Assembly: GCA_016218105.1 (NCBI GenBank)
Contig: JACRET010000068.1
Span: 38,729-102,728 of the forward strand
DNA length: 64,000 nt
Origin: Deltaproteobacteria bacterium
GTDB taxonomy: Bacteria; Desulfobacterota; GWC2-55-46
Direction: 5' to 3'
The stretch's first letter is position 1. The number at the start of each line of letters is the position of its first letter. Position numbers and translations under genes: made by a program. This document shows positions 1 to 10,832 of the stretch, piece by piece. Under the pieces are notes generated by a model. It worked only from the letters and a program-made list of their open reading frames with translations, was not told where the DNA came from and made no database searches.

Positions 1-2625
1 GCCTATCATCCTGCCGTAGAGGAATGTAGTGAACGCGGCGCCCTCTACTTCCTTATCCGACATCTTGCCGGAATTGAAGGCCTCCCAAACGATCTTCAGG
101 AGTATTACCGCTATCACGGCATCCACGTTTACGCAGTATACGTTTGAGCTTACCTTCGCGTCGAAGAGCGCCTTTACCAGGTTCTGGTAGAAGTCCAGGA
201 ATACGTTATATATCCCCTTCTCCTCGAAAAGGGAGGCTACAAACCTTTCCCTGGGATCGAAGTTCACTTCCTTGCCCTTGAAGATGGGATGGTTTACGCA
301 AGGGATCTTTAAATATTCGATATTTCCGAATGCCTTCTGGTCCGCCTTGTACTTAGCGTATCCCTTGGCGTATTCATCGGCTATCGCCTTCAGATTAAGG
401 TTATGGGATTTATTCGATGGGTCGTTAAGCCCTGTAGACTTGAACCTGTCTATCAGGAAAGCTATGGCCTCATAGCCGTTTCCGCCGTGGGCGAAGCCGG
501 TGTGCGTAAGGAAGCCGATGAACGCCTTGTTGATTTGCACCCTGTGCGGGTCTTCGGGGCCGTCCGCGCTGACCCCGCCTTTGCAGCCCTGCGCCGATAT
601 GGTGCCGGGGCCGTTTGAGATGATAAGGCCCAGGAGCATCGAGAACTCGAACCGCTCTATCTCAGTCGGCTTCCTGCCGATAAGCCCGAGAAACGACGCG
701 TCCGTAAACGTCCAGTCATTTATCAGCTCATCGTTCTTTATGCCGCAGAAACTGTCTTTTTTGTGCTTCGCGCCTGTGACGCTGCACCCGACAAAGCTTG
801 AGAATATCCTTGAGTACCAGGGCAGCGCCGTGATGGTGACCTTGGATATTGACCTCTTGATGAGAGGCTCCCACCCAAGCGTCATCCAGATAGCGGCAAA
901 AAGCGCGTCTGTCGAAGGCTTGCCACCGGCGGCTTCCTTTACGAACTCGATGAATACGGATTTCTTGCCGAGGGAGTCTATCTTCTTTAATATCACCTTT
1001 GAAAGCGAATCGTCCTTTGAGGCCGTAAGGGCTTTCCTGGCGTCAGCCGACAGGCCCTTTAGTATTTCCTTGTAATCGCAGGCGTCCGCCGCTGATACCA
1101 TGCCGGAGTTCTGGAAAAGCTCTAAAAGCTCATTTGAAACCGCGATAGCGCCCTTGACCCTGCCTTTCCCGATAATGGATATGGCGGCGGAAAGGACTGT
1201 ATTCGGGGAGCTTTCCGACTCTCTGGCGGCGTCGGCCGCGATATTGGCGGCGTCATCGGCATGGTTTAGATAAGCGTTGAAAGCGACGTTTAAGAGCGCC
1301 CTTTCGTATTCGGACGGATATCTCTTCAAGAGCGAGAAGTATAAATTCTCTTCAAGCGAGCGTTTGGAGGCGTCGAGCATGGTGACGTTATGGAGCTTCG
1401 TCACCTGGGTGTTCGGGTCCATCATCGACGCGCCGCTTGCGTCCTTCATCGCCTGCCTGGGGAACTGCGCGCCTACCTGCTTGTTTATATGGTCTATCTG
1501 CTCGTCATAAGGAGATTCCGCCCTGACGACGGGGGCGTCAAGCTCGCTGGGTATGGCCAGGCCGGCGTTATTCGCAAACCAGCACTTAAGGGACAGATCG
1601 CCCTTTGCCTCGAAGTCGGGCTTTATGCCGTTAAGCTCCATTACCTTCGTAAGGGCCTCCGGTATATGGGCGATGTTGGTAACTACAGCGCCTTTCTTTG
1701 AAAATATCGGGGTCTGCGGGGTGTATATGCCGTCGACGCCGAAGTAATCCATGTACCACTGCTCTTTTGCCTTTGCGTCGTCGCCCGATCCGGCGAGACT
1801 GCCGGCATGACCGCATGCCTTCGTCAAACGGGCCTTCCAGCGTCCGACCACGCAGGCAACCGTTGGCTTGTTGATCTCAAGGCCGTGCTCGTAATACCCG
1901 CCCGGCTCCGTATAGATAACGGCGGCCTTGCTCCTGGAGTCATTGTCGAGGGCATGGAAGAACTCCCTGGGGGCATAGTGGATATACACGTCCTTGCCGC
2001 TGGATATCGAAGTCGTCGTGCCCCATCCTTTCGTAAGGAGGTATACGGCGATGGTGGTCGTGAAGTTTCCTGAGTTTGAAAATAACGCTATGGAGCCTTT
2101 TACAAGGGACTCTTCAGGCTTATTGCCGCCGAGCGCCCCGCCTATCCTCACCTTGTTCCATGCATCGGCCACCCCAAGGCAGTTCCCGCCGAATACGTCT
2201 ATGCCGTTTGTCTGGCATATGGCCCTTACTATCCTCGCGTCGTTTACGGAGATCTTCTCGGTGAGTATTATGACCTTTTTAAGGTCGGGATTGTGTCTTA
2301 CGGCCTCAGCCACGCCGTCCTTCACCCCTGACGGAGGGAGATATATGACCGCCGTATTGAATTTCAGCCCCGCCTTTATTCCCTCTTTCACGGAGTTGAA
2401 GACCGGTATGTTCCCGATCTTTGTCTCAACGACCTGGCCGCTTCTTCCGGGGCTCGTACCGAAGACCACGTTCCCGCCAGAGTATACATGGCTTACGGGA
2501 GTGACGGTCTTGCTCTCGTTACCGGTTATGTTGAATACGCATACCCGGTCTTCCCTGGTGGCGATTTCAGCGAGTGAGTTTATTCCGACATAATAAGGAA
2601 ATTTTTTAACGCCTTCTTTGTGCAT
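1..2625 (-). CDS. aclA: ATP-citrate lyase alpha subunit (3' end cut by window)
   Basis: Catalytic subunit of ATP-citrate lyase, which cleaves citrate with CoA and ATP to acetyl-CoA and oxaloacetate, the key step of the reductive TCA cycle. The frame is missing from the ORF track because it runs off the left edge; I translated it from an ATG at 2625 to base 1 with no stop (at least 875 codons). The N-terminal part is succinyl-CoA-synthetase-like, with a GHAGS motif near residue 273 that carries the expected phosphohistidine. The C-terminal part is a citrate-synthase-like citryl-CoA lyase domain (SNGPGTISAQG, later NVDAVIAV and YGRMIG). Two-subunit enzymes of Chlorobium type have, from memory, an alpha subunit near 610 residues, so this one is much longer; the extra length seems to lie between roughly residues 390 and 600. 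It follows aclB by 34 bases in the same operon. A few tens of C-terminal residues are probably missing. Confidence 0.92.
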   Translation of the reverse strand, partial: MHKEGVKKFPYYVGINSLAEIATREDRVCVFNITGNESKTVTPVSHVYSGGNVVFGTSPGRSGQVVETKIGNIPVFNSVKEGIKAGLKFNTAVIYLPPSGVKDGVAEAVRHNPDLKKVIILTEKISVNDARIVRAICQTNGIDVFGGNCLGVADAWNKVRIGGALGGNKPEESLVKGSIALFSNSGNFTTTIAVYLLTKGWGTTTSISSGKDVYIHYAPREFFHALDNDSRSKAAVIYTEPGGYYEHGLEINKPTVACVVGRWKARLTKACGHAGSLAGSGDDAKAKEQWYMDYFGVDGIYTPQTPIFSKKGAVVTNIAHIPEALTKVMELNGIKPDFEAKGDLSLKCWFANNAGLAIPSELDAPVVRAESPYDEQIDHINKQVGAQFPRQAMKDASGASMMDPNTQVTKLHNVTMLDASKRSLEENLYFSLLKRYPSEYERALLNVAFNAYLNHADDAANIAADAARESESSPNTVLSAAISIIGKGRVKGAIAVSNELLELFQNSGMVSAADACDYKEILKGLSADARKALTASKDDSLSKVILKKIDSLGKKSVFIEFVKEAAGGKPSTDALFAAIWMTLGWEPLIKRSISKVTITALPWYSRIFSSFVGCSVTGAKHKKDSFCGIKNDELINDWTFTDASFLGLIGRKPTEIERFEFSMLLGLIISNGPGTISAQGCKGGVSADGPEDPHRVQINKAFIGFLTHTGFAHGGNGYEAIAFLIDRFKSTGLNDPSNKSHNLNLKAIADEYAKGYAKYKADQKAFGNIEYLKIPCVNHPIFKGKEVNFDPRERFVASLFEEKGIYNVFLDFYQNLVKALFDAKVSSNVYCVNVDAVIAVILLKIVWEAFNSGKMSDKEVEGAAFTTFLYGRMIG

Positions 2626-2659
2626 GGCTCATCCTCGTTAGGTTGTAATTTCGATGGAC

Positions 2660-3964
2660 TTACTTTGCGGCTACACCGGCCCTGGACCCCGAGAACATCG
2701 GGTTGGAGCTATTGGCAAAAAGCGCCCTGCCTTCCTTCTCCATCCATTTATCGACGTTTAAAGCATAGTTTACGACCTCGCTCATGGCTGAGTCATGGCC
2801 GAATATCCTGTAAGGAAGTTTTAAATTCTCCAGAGTATCTCTCATATAGGCCATGCCGCGTATGAGGTTCGGGCCGCCCCTGCCGATAACGACATACAGG
2901 GGTGTGGGGCCGTTCTTGTGGAAGTAATCCTTCAAGGCGTCCGCCATTGCCCTGAATGTCTCGAAGATATCGGTGTTGTTGGCCTTGCCGCCGATGATGA
3001 ACAGGACGTTTGACTGCTTGAGCCAGTACTTGAAGCATATCCTTGATATCTGGAACATCTTCTCGTAGGGCGGGTTGCCTCCGAAGTCGGAGGATATCGT
3101 GGCCCTCTCGCCCAAAAGCTCGGTCACGAGGGCGTTGGCGCCGCCGCCGAATGTAGGGGCGGTTATCGTGCCCCTGGGATTGATGACGAAGACGTCGCTC
3201 TGGCCCTGATATGTGCGAAGCTGGTTGATCTCCTGCTCGAATTCCGAATAGTCTGAAGCGAAGAGGTGCGCGGGAAGCTCAAGCCTCTTCCAGGCCGGGT
3301 TGTCGAGGTCGAACGAGCCCTTGAAGTCGCAGGCAACAGGCACCAGCCTGCCCTTGCTGTCCGGGGACATCCTTATCGGATTAAGCTCCAGTGTCGACAT
3401 CCCGTAGTTGTTATAAAGCGTCCATAGCTTGGGAAGGTTCTGCACGAGCGGGCTGATTATTTCGCTCGGCGCCCCAAGCTCCGTAAGCGCGTTGGATATA
3501 TGGAATGATTTAAGGCCAGTGAGCGCGTCGAAAGGAATTTCCCTTATCTTGTCTTTGGGAAGCTCTTCGATGTCCATGCCGCCGTGATGGGTGATCGTCA
3601 TTATCGGCGCGCGGTATAAGGTGGAGTCGGAAATGGAAAAGTAAACCTCGTGCTCAGCCGGCACCCCGCCTTCGAAGGTCACGCCGTCGGCCTTTACGGT
3701 GGTGTTGCCGAATGTATGCTCGATAAAATATAATCTTTCTTTTTCCTTAAGGGCGGTGGCTATGTCCTTTGCCCTGCCAATAAGGCCAGCCTTGCCCTTC
3801 TTACCGACTCCGCCCTTGAATATGGGTTTTATGAACACCTGTCCGCATCTCTTGATGAGGTCTTTTATCTCATCAACGCTGGCTTCAGGGCCGAGCACCT
3901 CGGCTGAAGGGAATTCAACCCGTTTTAAGAGCTTACCTCCCCAAAGAAGGCCTGTAAGTTGCAT
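2660..3964 (-). CDS. aclB: ATP-citrate lyase beta subunit
   Basis: ATP-grasp-type subunit (434 aa) of ATP-citrate lyase; it binds ATP and citrate and works with AclA to make citryl-CoA. The sequence matches the N-terminal half of eukaryotic ACLY and bacterial AclB: a glycine/lysine-rich nucleotide-binding stretch (GGVGKKGKAGLIG) near residues 50-63, the THHGGMDIE segment, an ELNPIRM metal/ATP-site segment and the C-terminal RGGPNLIRGM segment. Length fits the family (about 400 aa). It lies 49 bases after icd and 34 bases before aclA on the same strand, so icd-aclB-aclA is probably one transcript for reductive TCA carbon fixation. Identification is secure. Flux direction (fixation or acetyl-CoA supply) is inferred from the aclBA plus icd association. 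Confidence 0.95.
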   Translation of the reverse strand: MQLTGLLWGGKLLKRVEFPSAEVLGPEASVDEIKDLIKRCGQVFIKPIFKGGVGKKGKAGLIGRAKDIATALKEKERLYFIEHTFGNTTVKADGVTFEGGVPAEHEVYFSISDSTLYRAPIMTITHHGGMDIEELPKDKIREIPFDALTGLKSFHISNALTELGAPSEIISPLVQNLPKLWTLYNNYGMSTLELNPIRMSPDSKGRLVPVACDFKGSFDLDNPAWKRLELPAHLFASDYSEFEQEINQLRTYQGQSDVFVINPRGTITAPTFGGGANALVTELLGERATISSDFGGNPPYEKMFQISRICFKYWLKQSNVLFIIGGKANNTDIFETFRAMADALKDYFHKNGPTPLYVVIGRGGPNLIRGMAYMRDTLENLKLPYRIFGHDSAMSEVVNYALNVDKWMEKEGRALFANSSNPMFSGSRAGVAAK

Positions 3965-4013
3965 AACTACCTCCGTTACTCTTTATCGTTGATGCGATTA
4001 CCTGAAGCGCCGC

Positions 4014-6326
<2,313 letters not shown>

Positions 6327-6382
6327 TTATGGATGGGAACTCAGCGGCCTGCCGCCATCCGTCCGCCGTTATCCCTCAAAAC

Positions 6383-6446
6383 AAAAAAAACCGCCTGGGT
6401 GCGCAAAAAAAATGAATTATCTTCATCGTTTTTTTGCCCAGACGGT
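6383..6446 (-). terminator. Intrinsic terminator overlapping the riboswitch aptamer
   Basis: Minus-strand stem of ACCGTCTGGG (6437-6446) with CCCAGGCGGT (6390-6399, one G-T pair), strengthened by inner A7/T8 and GATGAA/TTCAT pairing, followed by eight T (6383-6390). The 5' arm is the conserved 3' element of the upstream aptamer, so aptamer folding and terminator folding exclude each other. That is the usual layout of a ligand-ON transcriptional riboswitch. It would also stop any read-through from the HIT gene. Confidence 0.8.
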
Positions 6447-6510
6447 CGGCTCTTATATTCTGGTTCCCGCTTCCCGGTGGTGACCACCTTGATTCCGTCA
6501 GTCGCGGTTT
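6434..6510 (-). promoter_or_regulatory. ZTP/ZMP (pfl-motif) riboswitch aptamer
   Basis: Read on the minus strand, the leader shows the ordered conserved blocks of the ZTP riboswitch. CCGCGACTGAC forms the P1 5' side (family consensus has GACUGGC here, so one base differs). GGTGGTCACCACC is the P2 hairpin, and CGGGAAGCGG closes P1 (CCGC with GCGG). After a variable linker comes GCCGACCGTCTGGGCA, the signature 3' element (usually CCGCCUGGGC). This class binds the purine intermediate ZMP/AICAR and ZTP, which accumulate when 10-formyl-tetrahydrofolate is scarce, and normally controls purH, glyA and folate genes. Here the next gene on the strand is icd. A promoter lies just upstream and an overlapping terminator just downstream. 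Recognised by eye; a covariance search was not possible. Confidence 0.85.
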
Positions 6511-6539
6511 CCTGGCTGCTGCCTATGTTTAGCGGAGAA

Positions 6540-6568
6540 AATATACAGGAAAGCAGGATAATTGTCAA
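6540..6568 (-). promoter_or_regulatory. Sigma70-like promoter of the riboswitch-icd-aclBA transcript
   Basis: Minus-strand TTGACA (6563-6568), exact 17-base spacer, TATATT (6540-6545), between the HIT gene stop and the aptamer. The predicted start near 6533 would put the aptamer about 25 nt into the RNA, as expected for a cotranscriptionally folding riboswitch. Confidence 0.8.
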
Positions 6569-6607
6569 GGGGATTTTATGCCTGAACGGAGGCGCTTTTA
6601 AAGTGAT

Positions 6608-7087
6608 TTAGAGCCGGTCGAAGAAGGGCTTGAGGGTGGCATATGTCGTTTTAAGGTGCTCAGGCATGACCTTTACGTCCGCGAGCACCGGCATGAAATT
6701 CATATCCCCGTTCCACCGGGGCACGACGTGCATGTGAAGATGGTCTTCAATGCCAGCGCCTGCGGCCTTCCCTACATTTATGCCTATGTTGAAGCCGTCG
6801 GGCTTGAAGGCTTTTGTCAAAGAAGCTGTCGCATGCCTGAGCAGCCTGAACGCGTCTATCGATTCTTCAGGCGTGAGCTCTTCTATTTTAGCGACATGCC
6901 TCACTGGGGCTATCATCAGGTGGCCGCTGTTGTATGGGAATTTATTCAACAGAACAAGCGACACCGAACCGTTAAACAGCAGCAGCGCATCTTCCTGTGC
7001 TTTAGAAGGGGCAGAGCAGAAGATGCATTTGTCTTCTTTTCCGGCATGGATATACTCTGAGCGCCAGGGGGCCCATAACTGGTCCAT
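6608..7087 (-). CDS. HIT-family nucleotide hydrolase/transferase
   Basis: 159-aa histidine-triad protein. The HxHxHxx triad is at residues 116-120 (HLHMHVVPRW), with an N-terminal CIFC pair (21, 24) that, with conserved histidines, probably binds zinc, as in Ap4A-phosphorylase-like HIT proteins beginning WAPWR. Such enzymes cleave or transfer nucleotidyl groups of dinucleoside polyphosphates or related compounds; the exact substrate cannot be told from sequence. The ATG at 7087 overlaps the preceding gene's stop by one base (TAATG), suggesting translational coupling. It is the last gene of the rpsA-sppA-HU string. Confidence 0.9.
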   Translation of the reverse strand: MDQLWAPWRSEYIHAGKEDKCIFCSAPSKAQEDALLLFNGSVSLVLLNKFPYNSGHLMIAPVRHVAKIEELTPEESIDAFRLLRHATASLTKAFKPDGFNIGINVGKAAGAGIEDHLHMHVVPRWNGDMNFMPVLADVKVMPEHLKTTYATLKPFFDRL

Positions 7088-7374
7088 TATGCTTCGTCCG
7101 TATTGATCCTTTCCCTGATCTCTTTACCGGCTTTGAAGAATGGCACCCTCTTCGACTCTATGAAGATATTTTCCCCGGACTTTGGGTTTCTCCCCTGCCT
7201 GCCGTCACGCGCTTTTATTTTAAAGCTGCCAAAGCCGCGTATCTCGACCTTGTCACCTTTAGACAGGCTCGATGACATGGAATCGAAAAGGGTATCGACT
7301 ATTATCTCCACGTCTTTTCTTGAGAAGTTGCTGACCTTTGAGGCCACAAGTTCTATCAATTCACTCTTGGTCAT
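7087..7374 (-). CDS. HU/IHF-family DNA-bending protein
   Basis: 95-aa nucleoid protein of the HU/IHF family. It has the N-terminal helix pair (TKSELIELVASKVS), the DNA-binding arm signature RGFGSFKIKARDGRQGRNPKSGE and the C-terminal lysine-rich helix. The short acidic tail and its place after rpsA/sppA make it most like IHF-beta; a homodimeric HU role is also possible. It bends DNA in nucleoid organisation and promoter architecture. It lies 18 bases after sppA and overlaps the HIT gene by one base. Confidence 0.92.
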   Translation of the reverse strand: MTKSELIELVASKVSNFSRKDVEIIVDTLFDSMSSSLSKGDKVEIRGFGSFKIKARDGRQGRNPKSGENIFIESKRVPFFKAGKEIRERINTDEA

Positions 7375-7392
7375 ACAGATGCCTCCTTCTTT

Positions 7393-8274
7393 TTACCTTT
7401 CTGGATTTGGTGTCATGTACATAATGCGCATTCCTGAAAAAAGCTCCGTAAAGCTCCTTGCCGCTGATTCCCCGAAGACAGTATTCCAGAGGCTCATTTT
7501 TTTGCTCTCAAGGTATACTACTTCTGGCTTACCTGTAATTCCGGCGAGTTCGGCGCTTATGTCTATCGCGTCACGGAGTCCGCCGAGCTCGTCCACGAGG
7601 CCTCTTTCCCTTGCCTGCGCCCCGGAGAATATCCTCCCGTCCGCGATCTTCGCCACGTCCTCCACCTTCATATTGCGGCCGTCGGCAACGGCCTTTATGA
7701 ACTGTCCGTTGACGTCGTCGATCACCGACTGCAGGAGCGCCCTCTCCTCAGCCTCCATCTTGCGTAGCGGAGAGCCGACATCCTTGTACTTGCCGCTTTT
7801 TACGACATATCCCTTAAGCCCCAGCTTTGACAGAAGCTCTTCGGCATTAAAGAACTCCACTATCACTCCTATGGAGCCCGTAATGGTCCCCGGGTTGGCT
7901 ACTATCTTGTCGGTCGCAGCCGCCGCGTAATAGCCGCCTGAGGCGGCTATCGTGCCCAGCGAGGCCACGACCTTCTTTTTTTTACGGAACTTTATTATCT
8001 CGCTGTGTATCTCCTGCGAGGGGCCTACCGCCCCGCCGGGAGAATCTATCCTTAATACCACGGCCTTGACATCGTCCCTGTCCTCTAGCTCCTGAAACTG
8101 CTGGATGGCTTCGGCAGGGTCAGTGATGATGCCTTCAAGCTCGATTACAGCGACCTTGTCCCTTGAGCTGAAAGAGCCGCCGGTAAAGATGGCTATCACT
8201 ACCGATAAGGCTGTTATGACCAGGAATAAAGCGCCTATCGCCGCAAAGAGGGTCTTAAGGGTCTCCCATTTCAT
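7393..8274 (-). CDS. sppA: Signal peptide peptidase SppA (short form)
   Basis: 293-aa inner-membrane serine protease that degrades cleaved signal peptides. One N-terminal membrane segment (about residues 9-31) is followed by a single protease domain of the short SppA type. The nucleophile Ser112 is in ASGGYYAA, the general-base lysine is in SGKYKD (162-164), and the GSIGV strand is conserved. This is about half the length of the E. coli double-domain enzyme but normal for the Bacillus-type half enzyme. It begins 9 bases after the rpsA stop. Confidence 0.93.
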   Translation of the reverse strand: MKWETLKTLFAAIGALFLVITALSVVIAIFTGGSFSSRDKVAVIELEGIITDPAEAIQQFQELEDRDDVKAVVLRIDSPGGAVGPSQEIHSEIIKFRKKKKVVASLGTIAASGGYYAAAATDKIVANPGTITGSIGVIVEFFNAEELLSKLGLKGYVVKSGKYKDVGSPLRKMEAEERALLQSVIDDVNGQFIKAVADGRNMKVEDVAKIADGRIFSGAQARERGLVDELGGLRDAIDISAELAGITGKPEVVYLESKKMSLWNTVFGESAARSFTELFSGMRIMYMTPNPER

Positions 8275-8283
8275 GAGGATTTT

Positions 8284-9900
8284 CTAGGCCTCTCCTGCTG
8301 CCTCAGCCTTTTTGATCGTCCTTATCGAAAGCCCTATTTTATTGTCCTCCGGATCGACGTTTAACACCTCAACCTCGACCATATCCCCAGTACTGATATC
8401 CGAGCCCTTCTTCTTTCCGCGGCTCAGTTCCGACACATGGACAAGCCCCTCAAGACCGGGTTCGATCTCAACGAACGCGCCGAAGTCGGCGACGCTTGTG
8501 ACCCTTCCCTCTATGATCATCCCGGGCTTGTAGCGGTCTTCAACGCCCTCCCAGGGATTCCTCTCCAGAAGTTTCGTGGAAAGAGAGAAACGCTTGTTGG
8601 CGCTGTCGATATTAAGGACTACTGCCTCAACTTCCTGCCCCTTTTTGTAAAGCTCGGAGGGGTGCTTTATCTTTTTCCAGGTAAGGTCTGAGACGTGCAC
8701 AAGGCCGTCTATCCCTTCCTCTATGCCTATGAACATCCCGAAATCGGTTATGTTCTTGACTGTGCCTGTTACCCTGGAGCCCTTCGGGTACTTCTTTTCC
8801 GCGTCGATCCACGGGTTTGGCTCGATCTGCTTAAGCCCCAGGGATATCCTCTTGCTGGCCGGGTCGATATCAAGCACCATTACCTCGACATGGTCGCCGA
8901 CCTTGAGCTTCTGCGACGGATGCTTAAGCTTTGTCCAGGACATCTCCGAGATGTGTATAAGCCCTTCAAGTCCGGCCTCCACCTCTATAAAAGCCCCGTA
9001 ATCCGTGATATTCACTACATTACCCGAGACCTTAGCGCCAACCGGGTACTTGTCCTTTACCGTAAGCCAGGGGTCTTCCTTGGTCTGCTTGAGGCCCAGG
9101 GAGATCTTACCGTCCTCTTTGTTGTACTTAAGGACCTTTACGTTGACCTTGTCGCCGATCTTCAAGACCTGGGACGGGTGAGTGACCTTGCCCCAGGAAA
9201 GGTCGGTGAGGTGAATAAGGCCGTCTATGCCGCCGAGATCGATGAACGCGCCGTAGTCGGTTATGTTCTTGACGAGACCCTCGATCACGCTGCCTTCCTG
9301 GATATTCTCAAGGGTAGTCTTTTTAAGGACTTCCCTCTCCTCTTCCAGCAGTACTCTCCTCGATACAATTACGTTATTCTTACGCCTGTTGTGCTTAAGG
9401 ACCCTGAACTGGAATGTCTGCCCAACAAGCTTGTCCGGGTTTCTGACAGGCTTGAGATCCACCTGAGAGCCAGGCAGGAATGCCGTAATACCGTTAACAT
9501 CCACATAAAACCCGCCCTTGATCCTCTGGGTAACAACCCCGTCTACCGGCGTGCCTTTTTCGTAAGAATCGATTATATCGTCCCATACCTGCAGCTGGTC
9601 GGCCTTTGCCTTGGACAGGACTATATAGCCGTTGTCGTCTTCGCGCCTCTCTAATAGCACCGAAATGTCATCACCTACTTTTACGGTAGGCTTTCCATCC
9701 TTATCTAAAAATTCCCTTAACGGCACCTGGCCCTCGGACTTATAGCCGATATCAACCATTACCGCGTCCTGTGTAATCTGGACGATCTTCCCCTTGATGA
9801 TGTCGCCGTCCTGGAGTTCCTTTATCTCGGATTCAAAAAGCTCCTCAAAGTCCGTCTTGGCAACATCACCTGCATGAGATTTTTCCTCTCTCCCTATCAT
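8284..9900 (-). CDS. rpsA: 30S ribosomal protein S1
   Basis: 538-aa protein with six S1 RNA-binding domains (roughly residues 31-98, 115-180, 201-269, 286-355, 373-442 and 459-528). Domains 3-6 show the repeated pattern KNITDYGAFI...GLIH/VHVSD/E. It unwinds and delivers mRNA to the 30S subunit. The count and length match proteobacterial S1, not the four-domain Gram-positive form. GGGGAGG lies about 11 bases before the ATG. Position between ispH and sppA matches the conserved cmk-ispH-rpsA arrangement. Confidence 0.96.
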   Translation of the reverse strand: MIGREEKSHAGDVAKTDFEELFESEIKELQDGDIIKGKIVQITQDAVMVDIGYKSEGQVPLREFLDKDGKPTVKVGDDISVLLERREDDNGYIVLSKAKADQLQVWDDIIDSYEKGTPVDGVVTQRIKGGFYVDVNGITAFLPGSQVDLKPVRNPDKLVGQTFQFRVLKHNRRKNNVIVSRRVLLEEEREVLKKTTLENIQEGSVIEGLVKNITDYGAFIDLGGIDGLIHLTDLSWGKVTHPSQVLKIGDKVNVKVLKYNKEDGKISLGLKQTKEDPWLTVKDKYPVGAKVSGNVVNITDYGAFIEVEAGLEGLIHISEMSWTKLKHPSQKLKVGDHVEVMVLDIDPASKRISLGLKQIEPNPWIDAEKKYPKGSRVTGTVKNITDFGMFIGIEEGIDGLVHVSDLTWKKIKHPSELYKKGQEVEAVVLNIDSANKRFSLSTKLLERNPWEGVEDRYKPGMIIEGRVTSVADFGAFVEIEPGLEGLVHVSELSRGKKKGSDISTGDMVEVEVLNVDPEDNKIGLSIRTIKKAEAAGEA

Positions 9901-9969
9901 TAAATGCTAATCCTCCCCTGTCATTTTCTATGAAATAAAACAATATCATAGCGTGTTTCAAAGTGCAAA

Positions 9970-10812
9970 TCATTTCGACTCGAGCGCCTTGAGGCGCTCT
10001 ACAACGTCGTTAATGACCCAGTCGGGTGTCGATGCCCCTGAAGTCACTCCGACCCTGGAGGCCCCTCTAAACCACTCCGGGGCTAATTCATCAGCAACCT
10101 CAATATGATAAGTGCGGGGTTGTATCCCCCTGCAAATCTCGGCGAGCCTTCTGGTATTTGCGCTGTTCCTGCCGCCTACGATCACCATGCAGTCGACCAT
10201 CTCAGCCAATTCGCCGCTCTCTTTCTGCCTTATAGATGTAGCGTTACAAATCGTATTAAAAACCTTTAATTCCGAAGCCTTATTTAAACAAAAACTAACA
10301 ACGGCCTCCAGCTTTTCCATCGGCAGGGTCGTTTGGGCTATTATCCCTATCTTTTTCTTTCTCGGAAGGTCTTGAAGCCCTTCGGGAGAGTCGGCGATCC
10401 TTATCTCAGCCGAGCCGTAGCTGATAAGCCCCTTGACCTCCGGGTGGTCCTTCTCCCCTACGACAACAACCGAATATCCCTCGTCGCTTAAGTGCGATAC
10501 AAGGTCCTGGGCCTTCTTTACGAAAGGGCACGTCGCGTCTATCACATTAAGCCCCTTTTCTTTAGCGGCCCTGAGCTCATCGAGCTTCGCCCCATGAGAC
10601 CTTATGATAATAGTGCCCTGCGTGATCTCGTCTATCCCTTTTTTGGCAAAGATATGAGACTCTTCCAGCTTTTTTACGACTTGAGGATTATGGATTATCG
10701 GGCCGAGGGTGTAGATAGCTCCCTGGGTTTCGGATGCGCATTTATTAGCTAGGTTGATGGCCCTTTTAACTCCAAAGCAGAAACCTGACGACTTTGCTAC
10801 AAATATCTCCAA
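9970..10812 (-). CDS. ispH: 4-hydroxy-3-methylbut-2-enyl diphosphate reductase
   Basis: 280-aa iron-sulfur enzyme of the last MEP-pathway step, reducing HMBPP to IPP and DMAPP. The three cluster-ligating cysteines are visible: Cys12 (GFCFGV), Cys95 (DATCPFV) and Cys189 (NTICNAT), as are the RSHGA and HPEVKGL substrate segments. Length is normal for free-standing IspH; in some bacteria IspH is fused to S1, but here a 69-base gap separates it from rpsA. Confidence 0.96.
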   Translation of the reverse strand: MEIFVAKSSGFCFGVKRAINLANKCASETQGAIYTLGPIIHNPQVVKKLEESHIFAKKGIDEITQGTIIIRSHGAKLDELRAAKEKGLNVIDATCPFVKKAQDLVSHLSDEGYSVVVVGEKDHPEVKGLISYGSAEIRIADSPEGLQDLPRKKKIGIIAQTTLPMEKLEAVVSFCLNKASELKVFNTICNATSIRQKESGELAEMVDCMVIVGGRNSANTRRLAEICRGIQPRTYHIEVADELAPEWFRGASRVGVTSGASTPDWVINDVVERLKALESK

Positions 10813-10832
10813 ATTAACTGAACCTTCCTCAA

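Noticed and set aside
500-2593. Several plus-strand ORFs in the first 2.6 kb
   Set aside because: All lie opposite aclA, whose minus-strand frame is open to the window edge and recognisable along its length.
6341-6568. 75-aa minus-strand ORF over the icd leader
   Set aside because: It coincides with the riboswitch aptamer and terminator; the translation has no protein-like features and the RNA structure explains the sequence.
7103-7930. 275-aa plus-strand ORF opposite HU/IHF and sppA
   Set aside because: Antisense shadow of two well-identified genes; serine-rich translation without family features.
8695-9654. 319-aa plus-strand ORF opposite rpsA
   Set aside because: Shadow of the strongly conserved S1 frame; long antisense ORFs follow from codon bias in this GC-balanced gene.
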